Shown piece by piece: positions 8,568-19,423 of a DNA stretch of 27,388 nt (its first letter is position 1; every line of letters starts with the position of its first letter). The stretch is from Chromera velia (taxonomy: Eukaryota > Sar > Chromeraceae). Made by a program: the position numbers and the translations under genes. The stretch lies in assembly GCA_018398765.1 (NCBI GenBank), contig JAHBMJ010000026.1:6979-34366 (forward strand). Reading direction: 5' to 3'. The notes under the pieces were generated by a model. It saw only the letters and a list, made by a program, of their open reading frames with translations, was not told the origin of the DNA and did not search any database.

Positions 8568-11500
8568 TTATCGAGACAGGGAAAAAGGGGGGGCCGCGGA
8601 GACGCGGAGGGGAATGACGTCGACCCACTGCGTTGTTTCGTCTTCAGCCGTCGACAGCCTCTCTGCTGGCATTCGTGTATGTGAATTCTCTCTTGAGCCC
8701 TCATTGGCACTCTGAGAAGCCCCCAGAGGTGCTGCCAGAACAGACGGCTGGGAGCTCGGGAAAGCCGTTGGGTCTACCGGCATGAGGGGCGACAGTCTGA
8801 AACCTCCTCGGAACTCGTCTGCAATTTCTGCAGGGGAACCCGCAAGCGCGCGGGTGTGCTGCCCAACGGATGGACGGGGGTCTGGCACAGCGACGTGCTT
8901 CTCGTTTTGGCTTTCGTTGCCTGCAGAAGGAAGAAGGGACCGGTCAGAGACCTGTCCGTTTCTCGGATTCGTTTCCCTATCTGCAATGGAACGTCTCCCC
9001 TGAGACTCTCTCGCTTGGTTGTCAATCGGTCTTTCAAGAACAGCAGTGGCAGAGGAGACAGGTGCAACACGGCCTGCTCTCTCCCTGTGAACCACCGGAC
9101 TGTGGAGGGGGAAAAGAACGTTGCTCTCGAACCCCAACCTAGACACGGTGTGACGCCATCCCAAGTCTTCATCTGCTGCCTCCAGACATCGAGGCTTTGC
9201 CGCTGAAGCAGGTGGCATCTTCTTCCTTTCTCCTTCTGGAGGAATCCCTTTCATCTGGCTTCTGCTTGTTGCGCCTTCCTTCATGAATACAGTGACAGGG
9301 GACTCCTCTCTGTCTCGATCCGTCCTCTGAACTCTCTGGGCAGACTCAGCAGGGGGAAGTCGAGAAAGCTCACACACACTGGTGTCGTTCCCTGAAGTCT
9401 CGACAGGGAACGAGGGCGTGCAGACTGATCCGGTGCGGTCTCCACCCCTCTTCACGGTCTCATCTCCACCCCTCTTCACGGTCTCATCCCCACCCCTCTG
9501 CTCTCTCTCTGACTCACACTTAGACCGCACCCCTTCCCTTCCGTTTTCAACAGCACCTTCTCTAGCCGTCCTTTCACCTTCCTCCTCTACCCCCCCATGA
9601 GTCCCCCGTGCAAGCAATCCTGCACTCACGTGCTCCCTCTCCAGAGAAGAAGAGAGACGAATAACGAACCCCGGGTCGGGTTGGGGGGGGGCTCCGTCAA
9701 GTCTTCTCTGCAGGGGACCTGAACTTGTCTGAGGAGCCGTGTTTGCATGGGGTCCTAGAGAGAGGAAACGACTGATCGTCGAAGAGTCCCCGAAGGACCC
9801 TGACGGATTTCTTGCTGATTTTCCCCCAACGTTCTTTTCCTCTTCCTCGGCTTCTCTCATCACCCTGTGCAGAATCCCCCACAACCGACCTGATGGTGTG
9901 ACATTCGGACCGTTTATTTCCTGCTGACCTTCCGACTGCAGTCGCGCTGTCAGACTTGCAGGAGGACACACAGGCGCAAAGGCGGAAGAGGGAGACGGTA
10001 GAGAAATGGGACCTTCACGGGGACCTCCCATCACCCCTGCTGTCCCCACCCCCCCTGGGGACAGGTTGACGGACAGGCTCGGTTGCTGTGCATCGGGGAG
10101 GGGCGTTTTTCGGGGAACTCGGAATCCCCCATTCCCTCCTTCAAGTTCCCTTTCTCTGTCCTCTCCTAAACGAGAAAGGGAAAGGGCTCCACGACCCAGA
10201 CCCCCCGGAGAACTGAGAGGACCCCAGGGGAGGAATCTGAGCCCTCCAGGGGAGGAGAGACCCTCGAGGCTGCCACCCATAGATGCTGAGGGGAATGTGC
10301 GCTGTTGGTATTTGATTTCCTGCAGGAAGTGGGAGAAGCCTTCTTGTCTGCCCACGACCTGTCCCCTCAGGTGCACGGTGTGGGAGTCTGGGAGAGGAGG
10401 GCTGCTTGGAGTTGTGTTAGGATGTTGGGGTCTGAGTGTGGTACTTGGGTGAGTGCCTCTCTCTTTCTGTTTCCCTTCTAAGTGAGGCAAGTGGGGAGCG
10501 AATCCAGGAACGAGGGGAGGGGAAGCAATGGTGGCCGGGAAAGGGAACTCACGATCCCTAGGGCGGTACGGTGGGGGCTCCTCACTGGATTCTAGTCCCA
10601 CTTCCTGAGTCTGTACACTTGGAGAGTGTAGAAACTCCCGGATAGTGACCGTATGCGGACTGGGAGCACTGACACCGACAGGAAAGGACTCCTGCAGGGG
10701 GGCTGTTGCCGTCTCCTTTTTTGCTGAAGGAAGAAGATGGCTTCTGTGCGGACTGCGCCCCTGTCTCTGTCTCTCCTTGCCAGAGATTTTCTCCCCATTC
10801 ATCAAAGCTGCCGCAATTGGTCTGTGTGCCGAGACGGATCGGGAATCCGGTGGCACAGCAGGAGAATGAAGGGGGACACGCTGCACCCTTCCCCTTTGCC
10901 CCCCTATCCGACCGTCTGCACTGACCGACCGCATCATGTGCCCTCCAGAACGTTCTGTCCTTCTCCGCATTCTACACAGAGCTCCCACCGTCGGGAGGGC
11001 ACCCGGGCGGACTGTCTTGGAAGACTGGGGGGGTGCTGAGGAGGGGCGGGTGTGGGGTGGAAGCGTTGGGAGTGGGAGCTTCTGGAGTGAGTCTGCTAAA
11101 CCCTTTAGGCTGGTGGGCTTTTTCTCTTTCGAGTGCAGGGGATCGGGGACCCCAAACGGGGGGAGGGAGGGATGAGGAAGCCTTAGGATAGATCCGACGC
11201 GCCGTCTCTTACCCCCCGGACTTGAAAGCTCTGCTTCCCCTCCCGCTGGCTCTCCTCGTCGGTGCTCTTCTGTTTTTCCTCCTCCGAGAGAATCTACAGG
11301 AGGTGAAATTCCTCTCTCCTCTCTTGACTCCCTCACAGAGAGAGGGGACTCTCTGTCATCTTGTGACACGACAAAGTTTTTTTCTTCCTCTGAGAGGATC
11401 TGTTGGGGTGATTTGACAGTCTCGGGATCTCCTGCGGGAGTGACTGACAGGGCTTTCGCAATCGACGCAAGCAAGTCGAATGCTGCAGCTGTGGGGTCTC

Positions 11501-13754
11501 GGAGGTCGGCCCCACTTTGCATCAGAGACGCTGCGTCAACTGCAGAGCGGCTGTGCAAACGGAGACCCGAAAGTTCTACTCCTTCACCCGTCGCCCCCTC
11601 TCCTAGAGGCTGGAAGCCCCTCATTGTCAAGTCCCCCCCCGAGCTGGAGAGAAGCAGACTGTCATTCACAAGGGGAAGTGGAGGAATGTTGCCGTCGTCA
11701 TCAACCCCTACTTCCCCTCTACTCATCCTCATCACGTCCTCAGAACTTATTGGGGGTATCACCCCTGTGATAGATTCACCCGGAGGAATCACCCCTGAAA
11801 GAGATTCCCCTGCCTCCAAACGGTCCAACAATTCCGAGACTGAGGCTGCGAGTGTGGGGGGACGGGGAGAGGTGGAAGGACGACATTGGGTGGGTGCAAT
11901 GGGAGGCGTGGGGGCGAGCTGTCGACGTGCCCCTCCAGACTTCACCACAGGGGCACATCCCTCCCTTTTGGAAGGCTTCGGAAGGGGCTGCGTTGCTCTG
12001 GAGACTTCATGGGAAGTTCGGATCCTCGATGCGTCCGTTGCGTCAGGTTTGGAGAGGGGAGGGGAGTGAGGAGGAAGAGGGCTGGACAGGGTGGGGGGCT
12101 CTCTTGAGGCAGACGCGTGGAGAGGGACTGAGGAGTTATGCTTTGATGCGGTGGGAGGTTCATCTGGAGAATCCGCGTTTTGTTCCTTTCTTTCTACCCC
12201 CCTTGCAGCCTCAGAAGCATCTCCGTGTTGCCCCCTCTGTTCCCTGAAGAGTGCGAGAAGCTCTGTGTCAGAGAGACTCCTGACTACCCTCTCGAAGTCT
12301 GAGAAGTGCTGAAGGCTCCCGGAGGTGGGAGAGGGAAGGAGGAGACCCGAGAGGCCGTCTCCAGACGGACCACTTAGGAGAGGATTTGCAGATGCTCCGC
12401 CCTGCACAGCAGACGTTGAGAAAGGGGGGAATGGGGAACACAATCTCATGAATCAGCATACATTTCAATCGTGCCATGCCGGCGACAAGGACTTGGTCTG
12501 CTGTTTGTCTGTAGTCGGAAGCAGACACGCAACAGAGCAAAACTCTTTACGCACAAAACAATATTCGCAGCGAAAGAGTGCGACGGTGCTGGCCTGTCAA
12601 TCTCGCTTTCGGCCTCCCTGTCTGTCTGCCTGTCCTGCTGTCTGTTTTACACCTTTGCGAGAGCAAGTAATGGAAACATAGAGGCAATGATATGGTCAGT
12701 TGTCTGCCCCCACCTCCTCTGCCTCTCCGACCGACCTGTGCAGCTCTCAAGCCCGTCAACCCGTCCGCAAGACCCACTCCCCCCACGCCGAATATGCCCC
12801 CGAAGGTCTCATCGAACAACTCTGATTCAGGACGAGAGGTCTCTGTCGGGTAGGCTGCTGCTAGAGGAGAGAGAGCAGCTGCGGACGACGTGCCGCTTCC
12901 TGACAGGGAGCAGACGGCATAGGCATCTCCTCTCTGCCTCAGTGCAGCAGAGAGGGGGGATGTTGGACTCCCATCCTTCCCTGCCTGTGCATGGGCTTTC
13001 ACCGCCCCGGGTGCACCAGATGAAGGAGGGAACCACGGAACCAGAGCGCTGCTCCCTGCTCCCGTTGAGGCACCGACGACAGGACGGAGAGAGAGGATGC
13101 GCCCTGCCAGGGCTCCCTGCTGGTGTGTTCCTGTCCCCCCCCTCCCCGCTCCTGGAAAAGGAAAAGTAGGCGCACAGCCTTGGCCCTCTGATGCCCTGAT
13201 CAATTTTGCGTATCTTAGAGAGTGCCTGTCCCCATGCACTCTCTGCACCAACCCTTCTTTCCCATTCCCCCCTTTCCCTTTCCCTGTAATGCGCGCAAGC
13301 TCGTCAAGTGACGACGGTGCACTGAGAGAAGAGGAGAAAGAATTCTCGGAAGTCTCCCAGTCGTCTAGATTACACCGCCAAGAAAAGGGAGAGACCGGCA
13401 CAAAACCCGACCGCCAGGGCTCGGGCTCTTGCCCCAACACGCTCACACTCCCGTAGTCTCTAATCCACACCCGCTCCCCCCCCCTGTCCCTGCCGACAGG
13501 GCCCCTTCCTCTGCGGCGCGGCACACTCCTCCCTCTCTTTTTGAAAGTTCGACTGTTTCGGAGGGACGTGTGCGGGGATCGAGGAAGAAGACCCGTTCCT
13601 TCCCTCTCTCCCTTCTTCAGCTCTCTGCAGAGTAAGAAAAGAGAAGAAGCGTGAGGAACAGGTGCATGCTCAAACATGATTTGGGGCAAGATGCAGTGAG
13701 GGTACACAGCGGAATGAACGACAGAGGGACAAGAAAGGAATCGAGAGAAATGAA

Positions 13755-13821
<67 letters not shown>

Positions 13822-15605
13822 CAGAGAGAGAGCGGGGGAAGGCGGGAAGGGAGCGAGAGGCAGGAAGAGGGAAAATGAGAGAGAAGAGAACAGCACACAC
13901 ACACACACAAATCTCAAAAGGAACATGTGAGACAGGGACAGGCAAATAGGCATCCACGGGGAAGGAGAAAGAACGCAAAACAAGGAACTGACTGACTAAC
14001 CGGGAAAGACCGACTGAGTCCAACAGTCGTTCGTTCTCTCTCTTCTTCTCTGCCAGCCACATCCCAAGCCTCTCTGCTGACCGACGCCCCCCCCCTGCCC
14101 CTCTTCTTTGCAAAGAACGGGAAGGAGGCACAGGCTCCCCACCGATTCGTCTCGGCCTATCGTTACGGACCCCTGAGTCAGGCTCAACACGCGCAAGCGT
14201 CGATGCGGGCTTCTCCAACATCTCCTCTCCCCTTTCTGCCCCAGTTCCCCTGGAAACTGACAACTGCAATCTAACTGCTTCCCCTCCCCCTTCCTCCCCC
14301 ACCTCTTCCCCACAGACCTCTGCTTTCCCAAAACTTGGAAGGAGACTTGTCTCCTTCATCTTCACAGGAAGGTGGGGCTCCTTCTCCTTCGCTTTTTCTG
14401 CACCCAGAGAGGGGTGCCCAACAGAGCCTGAAGATGCACCCGATGCACGACGTGACGCACGCACAGAGTCAGGGGGGCGTTTCGCAGAAGAAGAGGAAAG
14501 GGGGAAAGGACGCTGCGGGGTGAGAGACGGCACTTGATGTTGAGGGACAGGGGGAGGTGCGTGGGACATCGGCGCTTCTCTCTCCCCCCTTCCAAATTGG
14601 GGAGGGCCCCGGCGTGCCATCAGATAGGGGGGCTGGGCACTGGGCAAGACGCTGGGTGCACTCTGGGGCCTAGTTCCACCTCGAGTTTTGGCCCCGGAAA
14701 GCGAAACGGGGACTGGTCGTGCCCCAATCTCTTCCTTGACATGTCGGAGGTTCGGATGTTGGCCACCAGACAAATGAGGAGTGGTGGAAAGAACTTTCCT
14801 ACACGTGCTGATACTGTTTTCTCCCTCTTTGGGATTCGGTGGGTGAAGGGCTGGCGAATGGCCCCTTGCATACTGCACAGGCCCTCCTTTTTCTGTGTAT
14901 TTTTCTCTTTCAGATGAGATGCTTGCATTTCCCGAAAGGGGACGTGCAGCTACAGGAATTGTCCTCTCTTCACTCTCTGTTGGAGGGGGCCTTGGCTTTT
15001 CTTCTTCTTCCTCCTCCTCGTCTCTCTCCCCCTCTACAGCGCCCGCCACTCCCCCTGTCGGGCAGAACGCCGGCCCGTTCCCATCCAGGCCTCCATCTCT
15101 CACCGCCCTGCCTCCACTCTCTTCAGCAGCCGTCTCCCCCTCCCCCCCCTTCGATGACGCTCTGTGTTCGTGATTCAATGAACTTCTGAGGTCTGTCTGT
15201 TGAGGGGCGGACAGTTCATCTGGGGAGACAAGGTGCGAACGAAACTGCAAGGCAGCCTCCACAGGGCTCCCAGTGCAGCTGCTATTTTGCCTCTCCCCCG
15301 GAGGAAAGTCGTCCTGCTGGTCCGAGGAGGAGTGGTCCACTGACAGAGCCTCGACGCTGCAGCATCGATCAGGCCATTGAAAGAAAGCCACGAGAGGTGA
15401 GGAGAAGGGGAGTAAGCAAAAAGAGGCAGAAGGAGACGGGTTCGTACTTGTGACACGCACTTTTTTCTTCAGGCAACTGGCACACTGATTCTGACATACA
15501 CACCTCCCCCTACATGATCAAGGTCAATGCATGCAAGAGGGATCCCCACCTTCGCTGAAAGTCCACAATGTAATCCCTCAGGCGAAACGAGGCCGGACGC
15601 TCCAT
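8568..15605 (-). CDS. Large disordered Ser/Pro/Arg-rich host protein (hypothetical, four exons)
   Basis: I do not recognise a domain. Exons on the minus strand: 15605 to 15550 or 15514 (first), 15356-14001, 13624-12736 and 12401-8568 (stop TAA). Evidence for splicing: CGATGCTGCAG|C at 15357; CCCG|GTTAGT at 14000 with TTACTCTGCAG|A at 13625; CACAG|GTCGGT at 12735 with a pyrimidine tract and GTGCAG|G at 12402. All junctions keep phase, and the total is about 2,045-2,057 codons. The first exon, from ATG at 15605 (MERPASFRLRDYIVDFQ), is tentative because two donors fit. The protein is rich in S, P, G, R and E, with an acidic run in exon 2, an RPQSAP segment, a KRRR cluster in exon 4 and short tandem repeats. 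No membrane segment or signal peptide is seen. Low-complexity proteins of this size are common in alveolates. The function is unknown. Confidence 0.75.
9441..9499 (-). repeat. 24-bp coding tandem repeat (KRGGDETV units)
   Basis: The large minus-strand gene contains three consecutive copies of an 8-residue unit, KRGGDETV twice and then KRGGDRTG, encoded by 24-bp direct repeats. The period is a multiple of three, so unit gain or loss would keep the frame. Confidence 0.85.
11753..11812 (-). repeat. Coding duplication GESxxGVIPP
   Basis: Within the same large gene the decapeptide GESLSGVIPP is followed at once by GESITGVIPP, encoded by two diverged 30-bp units. It shows the same in-frame expansion habit as the KRGGDETV repeat. 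Confidence 0.75.
12402..12735 (-). other. Proposed intron 3 of the large gene
   Basis: On the minus strand it starts GTCGGT after CACAG and ends with a CCCC/TTTTCTC tract and CTGTGCAG. It is 334 bases long and phase 0. The donor is not canonical beyond GT; another donor, AAAG|GTGTAA near 12650, is stronger in sequence but breaks the phase. Confidence 0.6.
13625..14000 (-). other. Proposed intron 2 of the large gene
   Basis: On the minus strand it starts GTTAGT and ends TTACTCTGCAG, 376 bases, splitting an arginine codon (CG|A). The joined reading continues SR to ELKKG in frame. It holds the CA/GA microsatellite. Open frames that run through it on either strand arise from the dinucleotide repeats. 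Confidence 0.75.
13758..13910. repeat. (CA)n(GA)n compound microsatellite plus second (CA)n
   Basis: About 16 CA units are followed directly by a GA tract (to about 13820), and a shorter CA run lies at 13893-13909. All of it lies inside intron 2 of the large gene. Confidence 0.95.
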
Positions 15606-16541
15606 TTCGGAAGTCACAACAGCGAGTTGCAATGGCGATGTCAAGCGCTCTGTACAAAAGAAGTTCTGATTCTTTCCCAAAGCGAGGACACTGTCAAAAG
15701 CATCCGAAGAGAGTCCATTCTAATGCACAGAGTGACTCAAAATTCTGCTCGGAAGCCTCGGATACAGCTTCTTTGAGTTTCCTGAATCTGAACTTCCAAT
15801 GGGGATGGACATTGTCTGCATGTGGGACTCATTCGATCCGTCTCGTTAAACTGACGCCTTCAGCAGCTGAATGTGCTTCTTGTGGCGATATGCTCTTGCG
15901 AAAGTCTGAAGCCGGATCCGGCGGCTGGCAGCGTCTTTGTTGTCTGAAGAATCTCCTTGAATCATCGGCAGAGCCGCTTCGCTTGGTAGCTGTCGTGTGC
16001 TGTCCTGGCCTCGATCAGTACAGACACGAGAGTGCGATCCGTGTTAATATGTATGTGTGTCTGCAGTGTGCCTGCATGATCTGCATATATATATGCCTGC
16101 ATGACAAAGCAATATGAAGAATATCGCGCGGCTGCATGCATGCATGTTCGCGCACGCGCGCGCGTTCCGCGCGAAAATCTTTAGTGTCTCTCTGGTCCTT
16201 TGTCGGGCCAGTATGGATCTTGCCTAGGCATAGGTCCTGTCCGTCTATTATGGCCAATCTGTTGCAAGCGCAAGCCCCTCGAACTAGGCCGCCGCGCCTA
16301 GCTTATACTACTCCACGGTGGACAAAAATTAATACCTTTCATTCTCCGTGTGTTCGCGTGGTCAACTCTACCTATCTATGGATAAACGTTGTGGTCTTCC
16401 TTTTCCTTTCTCCAACTTCTTCTTCAATGGGTTCCTCAGCCCATTAAAAAAAATTTGTTTCTCCTCAACATTTCTTTATTAAACCTTTTCTTTACATCCA
16501 TAAATTCTTTTGCACCCTTAGCGGCTTTTAGCTCCTTTGTC
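15606..16541. other. Intergenic region upstream of the large gene
   Basis: No supported gene. Open frames on the plus strand (15527-16117) are not recognisable. The part from 16030 to 16180 carries the promoter-like motifs listed separately. A short lysine-rich open stretch on the minus strand (about 16440-16541, KELKAAKGAKEFMDVKKRF) abuts the left end of the hAT-like element and could be the tail of a coding sequence cut by that insertion. Confidence 0.45.
16060..16180 (-). promoter_or_regulatory. Putative promoter motifs: TGCATG cluster and TTTTCGCGC
   Basis: Several TGCATG words precede TGCATGCATGCATG at 16133-16146, a CGCG-rich run follows, and GCGCGAAAAT lies at 16169-16178 (complement ATTTTCGCGC). 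This is about 450-570 bases upstream of the proposed start of the large minus-strand gene. TGCATGCA is a known ApiAP2 binding word in apicomplexans, and TTTCGCGC resembles an E2F site. Binding here is inference. A TATATATA stretch at 16087-16094 is nearby. Confidence 0.35.
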
Positions 16542-17550
16542 CTAGGGTATTTCACTAGAAAAAAAAAATAATAATAAAAATTAATTTTATACCCCCCCCT
16601 TCAAGTATGTAAAACACTTTAGACATCTAAAAGTATGCCCAATGTGGTTCTTTACCTAAAAGAACCTTCATGAACTTAAAAAAAGACTTGTAACATCATG
16701 ATTTATGGTGGTTATTTAAGGTTTTCATCATGTTGCCACTTATGGTTCTAAGAGTAGTAAAACATCGTTATGTAACCTAACACTTAACCTACCTAAACCT
16801 TATGTAACCTGGTATAACCTGCTTCAAATCACTTCATTAACACCAGCAGACATGATTTTAAAACCATATAACTCAACTTTCCTTCAGTTTTCATCCTTTT
16901 TGTCACTTTCACGCTTAATCATATCATTAAACTGACTTTCTGTGGCTACAAACGAGATAGTAGAGGGCTAAGCAGAGAAGACATGAGGGAGAAAAACTGA
17001 GAAAAAGGCTCTCTTGAACAACCACAGCACCTTTCTGCTTTCGATCTTTTATTGCCATCACACTCTTTTCTCTGTTGTCCCTGATTCCATTTGTCTGCCA
17101 GCTTGAATGCTCCATCGCAAATTTGTCAAAATTTAATTGACAATGTTTTTCCCGTGTGCATGACTGCTTAGCTTGCTGAGACGAGGTGTCTCAATAACAG
17201 TTTCAAAGAGTCAAATCATCAGTTTTAAGTTTGTTTTGAACAGTTTGAGGCTGGTTTATACTATGTTAATACTGGTATTGGCAGGTTCAAGCAGGTTTCA
17301 AAAGATGACAACGTTAAAATGAAGGTTCTGTAACCTTGTGTCCGAACCTTCATTGGCAACACCCCCTAAACTTACCCTTAACCTAATATAACCTTGCCAA
17401 ACCAAGGATTTTACATGTGATTATGTGTTCAAATGACTTTTTAGCAAAATTGAGTTAGGAATCTATTTAAAAAAATGTCTAAAAACTGTTTTTTTGTAAG
17501 GTTTTCTACTATAAAACCTAGTATACCTCCATCAGAGTGAAATACCCTAG
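16542..17550. mobile_element. Non-autonomous hAT-like DNA transposon (1009 bp)
   Basis: The ends are CTAGGGTATTTCACT and its exact complement AGTGAAATACCCTAG, a perfect 15-bp terminal inverted repeat. They are flanked by perfect 8-bp target duplications, CCTTTGTC at 16534-16541 and 17551-17558. The 8-bp duplication and the TAGGG-type terminus fit the hAT superfamily. Inside both ends are several AACCT words in the same orientation (16778-16822 and 17332-17398), possible subterminal binding repeats. No transposase is encoded; the short open frames inside are unremarkable. It lies 3' of the minus-strand LINE. The exact duplication argues for a recent insertion. Confidence 0.93.
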
Positions 17551-17558
17551 CCTTTGTC

Positions 17559-17790
17559 ATGTTTCTTCAATCTGATGTTGTCAGGCTCTTCTCTCCATTT
17601 GTGTCTTTTCTATCTCTTAAACATCAAAATGGTCTTTCTCTTTCTTTTAATTCTCTTGCCAGCGCCCCTGCTGGCCCCCCCCCTATTCTTTTACTCTTTC
17701 TTCTCTGCAAAGCCCACATAGGCCGAAAACTCCCTCCCAAGCAGCATCTCTGTAACCTGTGTACAGTGTACCGCATGCACCGCGGCTTGC
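17559..17790. other. Stretch between LINE endonuclease end and hAT-like element
   Basis: It probably holds the 3' part of the minus-strand LINE. The minus strand has an open frame (17624-17857) that overlaps the end of the endonuclease frame in another phase, but I cannot assign it. No poly(A) tract marks the LINE end here. Confidence 0.35.
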
Positions 17791-19050
17791 CTACACAGAT
17801 GCCAAGATTGTAGACGCTGCTGCTTTCTGAACCGCTACTGACAACGTTTTCCACCATCTGTCAACAATTTTCTGACGTGCTGATACATCATTCATCTCCC
17901 CCAACCTTTCTGTAGCCTGTCTCACCATCTCTTTCACAAACCGCACTGTTTCCCCCCCAGGCCTTCCGTAGGTCTCAAAAACCAAAGGAACAAAACGAAT
18001 GCCCACTGCTCTGCAGGCATCATCGTAGTGGGTGTGTTTCTTCCCCTCCTTCTCCTTAGCTGCAGCCCCTGCTTTCTTGGCGTTTCTATGCAGGCGGGTT
18101 ATATCCTGGATCGGGTAGATCAGAGTCACATCCCCTAGGATGGAGTCCCCATTTGGCAAAGTCGTGAACAAGTTTGGTCGTTTGTCGTGTTCCTCGGCCA
18201 ACGGTCCTATCAAATCGAGCCCCAACGATCCCATCGTCGTCTCCCCCCCAACCGTACAGTACCTTACCCCCGTTAACAGCTCAAAAAATGCTGCCCCAAC
18301 CTTTTGGTACCTTCTCCACGGACCTCCTCCCGTTGGACACTTTCCTCCATGAACACCCTCTAAGTCCCTCCTCTGTCCACAGCCGCAGACTGGTTGTCGT
18401 ACCAGCTCTGGGATATAAAGGGCTAGCCGTACGCGCATGGCTGTACGAAAAAGCGGTGGGAAGATCTTGTGGTTGCTGTCAAAAGGAATGGCTCCAAGCC
18501 ATGCTGAGGCTCCATTGCCAGAGCAACTTCTCAAGCGAATCTGTCCCTTCTCATCTAAGCTTGGAGGCGTCTCTAGCGTGGGACGGCTGCTGCCCAGTAG
18601 CTCTCCCAACAGTCGTTTTCTCGTCGCTGCCTGCAAAGTATCATAGAGCCTCCCTTGCACCCCCTTTGCCCCTTCACCTCTCCATGCCTCTGTGCAATCT
18701 CTCCACGATGCTTTCAGCAACGACCGCTCTGGCGCTCCACTGACTGCATCCTGATGATCGTTCTGCAGTCTGTAGAACGCTTCTTGGGCTTTCTGAGACG
18801 ATCTCTCCCTCGAAACTTTCTCCCACATCTCATCTGGGTTGTTCGCATACCCTTGCACCAAAAGCCTCTTCAGTACGTCTGCTAGGCAGGATGCATAACA
18901 TCCTACCAGCGCACATTTTTATATGAGACTATACCTGTGTATGCCCAGCCCCCCCTGCGACAATGGGAGGGATGCCTGCACTGTTTAGTGTAGGGTCCAC
19001 TCATTCTCGGCAATACCAAGCCCTCGAGTACACTTCTTCAAGAGCATGTC
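17791..19050 (-). pseudogene. LINE C-terminal region: Cys/His motif and restriction-like endonuclease
   Basis: The intact stretch 18861-17791 follows a GGLGI-type thumb segment (about 18950-18975). In order it shows ASAWLGAIPF (about 18475-18505), the Cys/His motif C-G-C-G...H...C...RYQKV (about 18310-18400), and the nuclease core: RPNL (about 18170), GDVTLIYP (18112-18136), KEKEGKKHTHY (about 18030-18060) and RFVPLVFETYGRPG (17960-18003). The spacing and order match the restriction-like endonuclease of LINEs, where D in GDV and the E/K residues are the likely metal-binding and catalytic positions. The family's usual RPD appears here as RPN. Upstream of 18861 the frame has in-frame stops. It would nick target DNA to prime reverse transcription. 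Confidence 0.75.
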
Positions 19051-19423
19051 ATCAGCCGCCTACCACATTGATATTGGAATTGCATCCGCCATCAAACGCA
19101 GAAGGAAACCCAGCTTAGGGAGAATACAAAACCGAAACAGAAGCCATCCCCCTTGAGGATTGCGATAGTTGGCTACTTTGGACGCCAACCCCACTGTTTT
19201 GTCTCTCACTTCTTCAAAATGTTTTTTCTCGTACTCCCATTTCCTTATCACTCCCCCTCCTAGCTTGAACCCGTCCTTTGACAATTCTAACCCTGCAGGA
19301 GATGTTTTTAGACACCTCTCTGTCTCTACCCATGCTAGAGAGAACGCTAGGCTCTTGTCCTTGCCGAGATTCAGCTTGAGGTTAAATGAGCGAAACTCTT
19401 CCTCAGCCGCTGCCCATGCTCTA

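Noticed and set aside
13670-13983. Protein continuing through the CA/GA microsatellite as part of the large gene
   Set aside because: The stretch is hydrophobic and cysteine/valine/serine repeat-driven, and good GT-AG sites remove it while keeping phase.
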